NCBI GenBank assembly: GCA_029778535.1
Contig: JAKOQB010000144.1
Coordinates: 1-64,000 of the forward strand
Origin: Pseudomonadota bacterium
GTDB lineage: Bacteria > Pseudomonadota > Gammaproteobacteria > Burkholderiales > Burkholderiaceae_F
DNA: 64,000 bases
Direction of reading: 5' to 3'
Part shown: piece after piece, positions 62,312 through 64,000 of the stretch
Layout: the number at the start of each line of letters is the position of its first letter
Numbering within the stretch: the first letter of the stretch is position 1
Translations under genes and position numbers: made by a program
The notes under the pieces: model-generated
Told to the model about the DNA's origin: nothing
Databases searched by the model: none
The model's input: only the letters and a program-made list of their open reading frames with translations

Positions 62312-63442
62312 ATGAAAATCACTCTGTCCGTCATCAAGGCCGACATCGGCTCGATCGGCGGCCATATCGCGCCGTCGCAGCACCTGCTGGAAGCGGTCCG
62401 CGCGCACATCGCCGAGCGCGGTCGCGGGTTGACGCTCGACCACTTCATCTCGCACACCGGCGACGACATCGCGATCCTGATGACGCACGCGCAAGGCGTC
62501 GGATCCGAGCGCGTGCACAAGCTCGCGTGGGATGCGTTCCTGACGGGGACCGGGGTGGCGCGCACGCAGGGGCTGTACGGCGCCGGGCAGGATCTGCTGA
62601 AGGATGCGTTCTCGGGCAACGTCAAGGGCATGGGCCCGGCGGTCGCCGAGATGGAGTTCGACGAGCGTCCGAACGAGCCGTTCCTGTTCTTCGCTGCCGA
62701 CAAGACCGATCCGGGCGCGTTCAACCTGCCGCTGTACCTCGCGTTCGCCGATCCGATGACGACACCCGGTCTGATCCTGTCGCCGAAGATGTCGCTCGGC
62801 TTCCGCTTCGTGATCATGGATGTCAACGAGACGTCCGGCGACCGCGTGATCGAACTGGTCGCGCCCGAGAACCTGTACGACATCGCCACGCTGCTGCGCG
62901 ATCCGGAGCGGTATGTCGTCGAATCGGTGTGGTCGCGCGCCACCGGCGAGCAGGCGGCAGTGGTCGCGACCTCGCGCCTGCACAACATCGCCGGCAAGTA
63001 CACCGGCAAGGACGACCCGGTGCTGCTCGTGCGCACGCAGATGAATTTCCCCGCCACCGGCGAGGTGCTCGCGCCGTATGCGACCGCGCATTTCGTCGCC
63101 GGCGGCATGCGCGGCTCGCACAACATGCCGCTGATGCCGGTCGCGCAGAACACCGGCACCAGCTACTTCGACGGCCCGCCGCTGGTCAGTTGCGCAGCGT
63201 TCGCGCTGCACGAGGGCAAGCTGACCGAGCCGCTCGATGCGTTTGCGCACCCGTTCTGGGACGCAGTGCGCGGCCGCGCCGCCGACAAATCGCTCGAGAT
63301 GCGTCGCCAGGGCTTCTTCGGCGCGGCGATGCTGCCGATGAGCGAGCTGGAATACACCGGCATCGCCGAGAAGCTGGGCAAGCTGGAGCAGCGCTTCCGC
63401 ATGCGCAGTGAGCGCGCGAACGAGCCGGCGACCGCGCTGTAG
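62312..63442 (+). CDS. Archaeal-type bifunctional fructose-1,6-bisphosphate aldolase/phosphatase
   Basis: MKITLSVIKADIGSIGGHIAPSQHLLEAVRAHIAERGRGLTLDHFISHTGDDIAILMTHAQG...GAGQDLLKDAFSGNVKGMGPAVAEMEF; SD aggaggac. Confidence 0.93.
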   Translation: MKITLSVIKADIGSIGGHIAPSQHLLEAVRAHIAERGRGLTLDHFISHTGDDIAILMTHAQGVGSERVHKLAWDAFLTGTGVARTQGLYGAGQDLLKDAFSGNVKGMGPAVAEMEFDERPNEPFLFFAADKTDPGAFNLPLYLAFADPMTTPGLILSPKMSLGFRFVIMDVNETSGDRVIELVAPENLYDIATLLRDPERYVVESVWSRATGEQAAVVATSRLHNIAGKYTGKDDPVLLVRTQMNFPATGEVLAPYATAHFVAGGMRGSHNMPLMPVAQNTGTSYFDGPPLVSCAAFALHEGKLTEPLDAFAHPFWDAVRGRAADKSLEMRRQGFFGAAMLPMSELEYTGIAEKLGKLEQRFRMRSERANEPATAL

Positions 63443-63509
63443 CGCGCCGCGACCGGAGCGAGGCTGCGGTCGCGGCGCGGCGCGTAGAGATGCGCTGACC
63501 GCAGTCATC

Positions 63510-64000
63510 TCAATCGGCTGCGCCGGACTGCGCGCCGGGGGTAGCCGCCCTGATCCGCAGCAGGATCCGGGTGGGGTATTTGACTGTGCTGCCCGAGGCG
63601 ATCGTGCCGACGAGACCGCCGATCTCGGCGCCCTTGATCGCGCTTCCGGCTGCAAGCAGCACCGCAAACGCCGGCCCCATCACCGGCGCCGCGGCGACTC
63701 CGAGCGCCACGCCTGCGCTTGTGCCGACCTTGGCACCCGTCGCGCTGCCCTTGCGCGAGTCCTCGCGCACCGCGGGGCCGAGGCCCGACGGCGTCGTACT
63801 CGACGCGGTCGTTTCGCCCGACGGCGTGGTGCACTTGATCTGCAGCGGCGATTTCGAGGACAGCACGGTGACGGCCCCCGGCGCCGCGAAACGCCAGCGT
63901 CCGGCAGAGTTGCTCGCTTCGCATTGGAGCGGACCGCCCCAGGCCGGGTCGTCCGCTTCGACGAGGACGTCGATGACCTGCGTCTGCGGTCCGCGAGTGG
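63510..64000 (-). CDS. Hypothetical protein with Gly/Ala-rich (glycine-zipper-like) segment, truncated at window end
   Basis: Frame open to the window edge; KGSATGAKVGTSAGVALGVAAAPVMGPAFAVLLAAGSAIKGAEIGGLVGTIASGSTVKYPTRILLRI. Confidence 0.5.
   Translation of the reverse strand, partial: TRGPQTQVIDVLVEADDPAWGGPLQCEASNSAGRWRFAAPGAVTVLSSKSPLQIKCTTPSGETTASSTTPSGLGPAVREDSRKGSATGAKVGTSAGVALGVAAAPVMGPAFAVLLAAGSAIKGAEIGGLVGTIASGSTVKYPTRILLRIRAATPGAQSGAAD

Overview
GC-rich proteobacterial (betaproteobacterium-like) chromosomal window, densely coding, with no tRNA, rRNA, CRISPR array, transposase or phage genes that I could see. About the first 27 kb is an anaerobic nitrogen-oxide respiration island: narH(partial)-narJ-narI-ppiC, nitronate monooxygenase, the O2-independent ubiquinone genes ubiU-ubiV-ubiT, nnrS, a SirB2-like gene, a frameshifted ohr, an unusual heme-copper/cytochrome-b locus, a dnr-type regulator, a TonB receptor, nirS and nirM. 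The rest is mostly housekeeping: lon, CBS, hemerythrin, HerA-like ATPase, yebC, purD, S9 peptidase, hemF, nadD, rsfS, rlmH, maf, rng; then an LPS-core block (msbA, GT9, O-antigen ligase, three GT2), dnaE, and a glycogen/alpha-glucan cluster (glgP, glgA, glgC, two GH57 proteins) ending in an archaeal-type FBP aldolase/phosphatase. The best candidate for an under-described system is 9.6-20.8 kb. It combines a CuA-subunit/heme-copper pair lacking the active-site tyrosine (NorSY/sNOR-like), a second heme-copper-like subunit lacking the His-His CuB ligands, and two different cytochrome-b fusions: one to a 2Fe-2S/FAD/NAD reductase, the other to a 2x[4Fe-4S] plus MvhD-like module. The same locus holds cyoE, CtaA-like, SCO and DUF2249 genes and a 56-aa membrane ORF absent from the supplied ORF track. 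Other notable signals are 7-bp-period repeat arrays abutting several start codons (including inverted arrays flanking an S23/four-helix-bundle gene), a palindromic repeat inserted in frame in hemF, and a strong hairpin directly upstream of rng.
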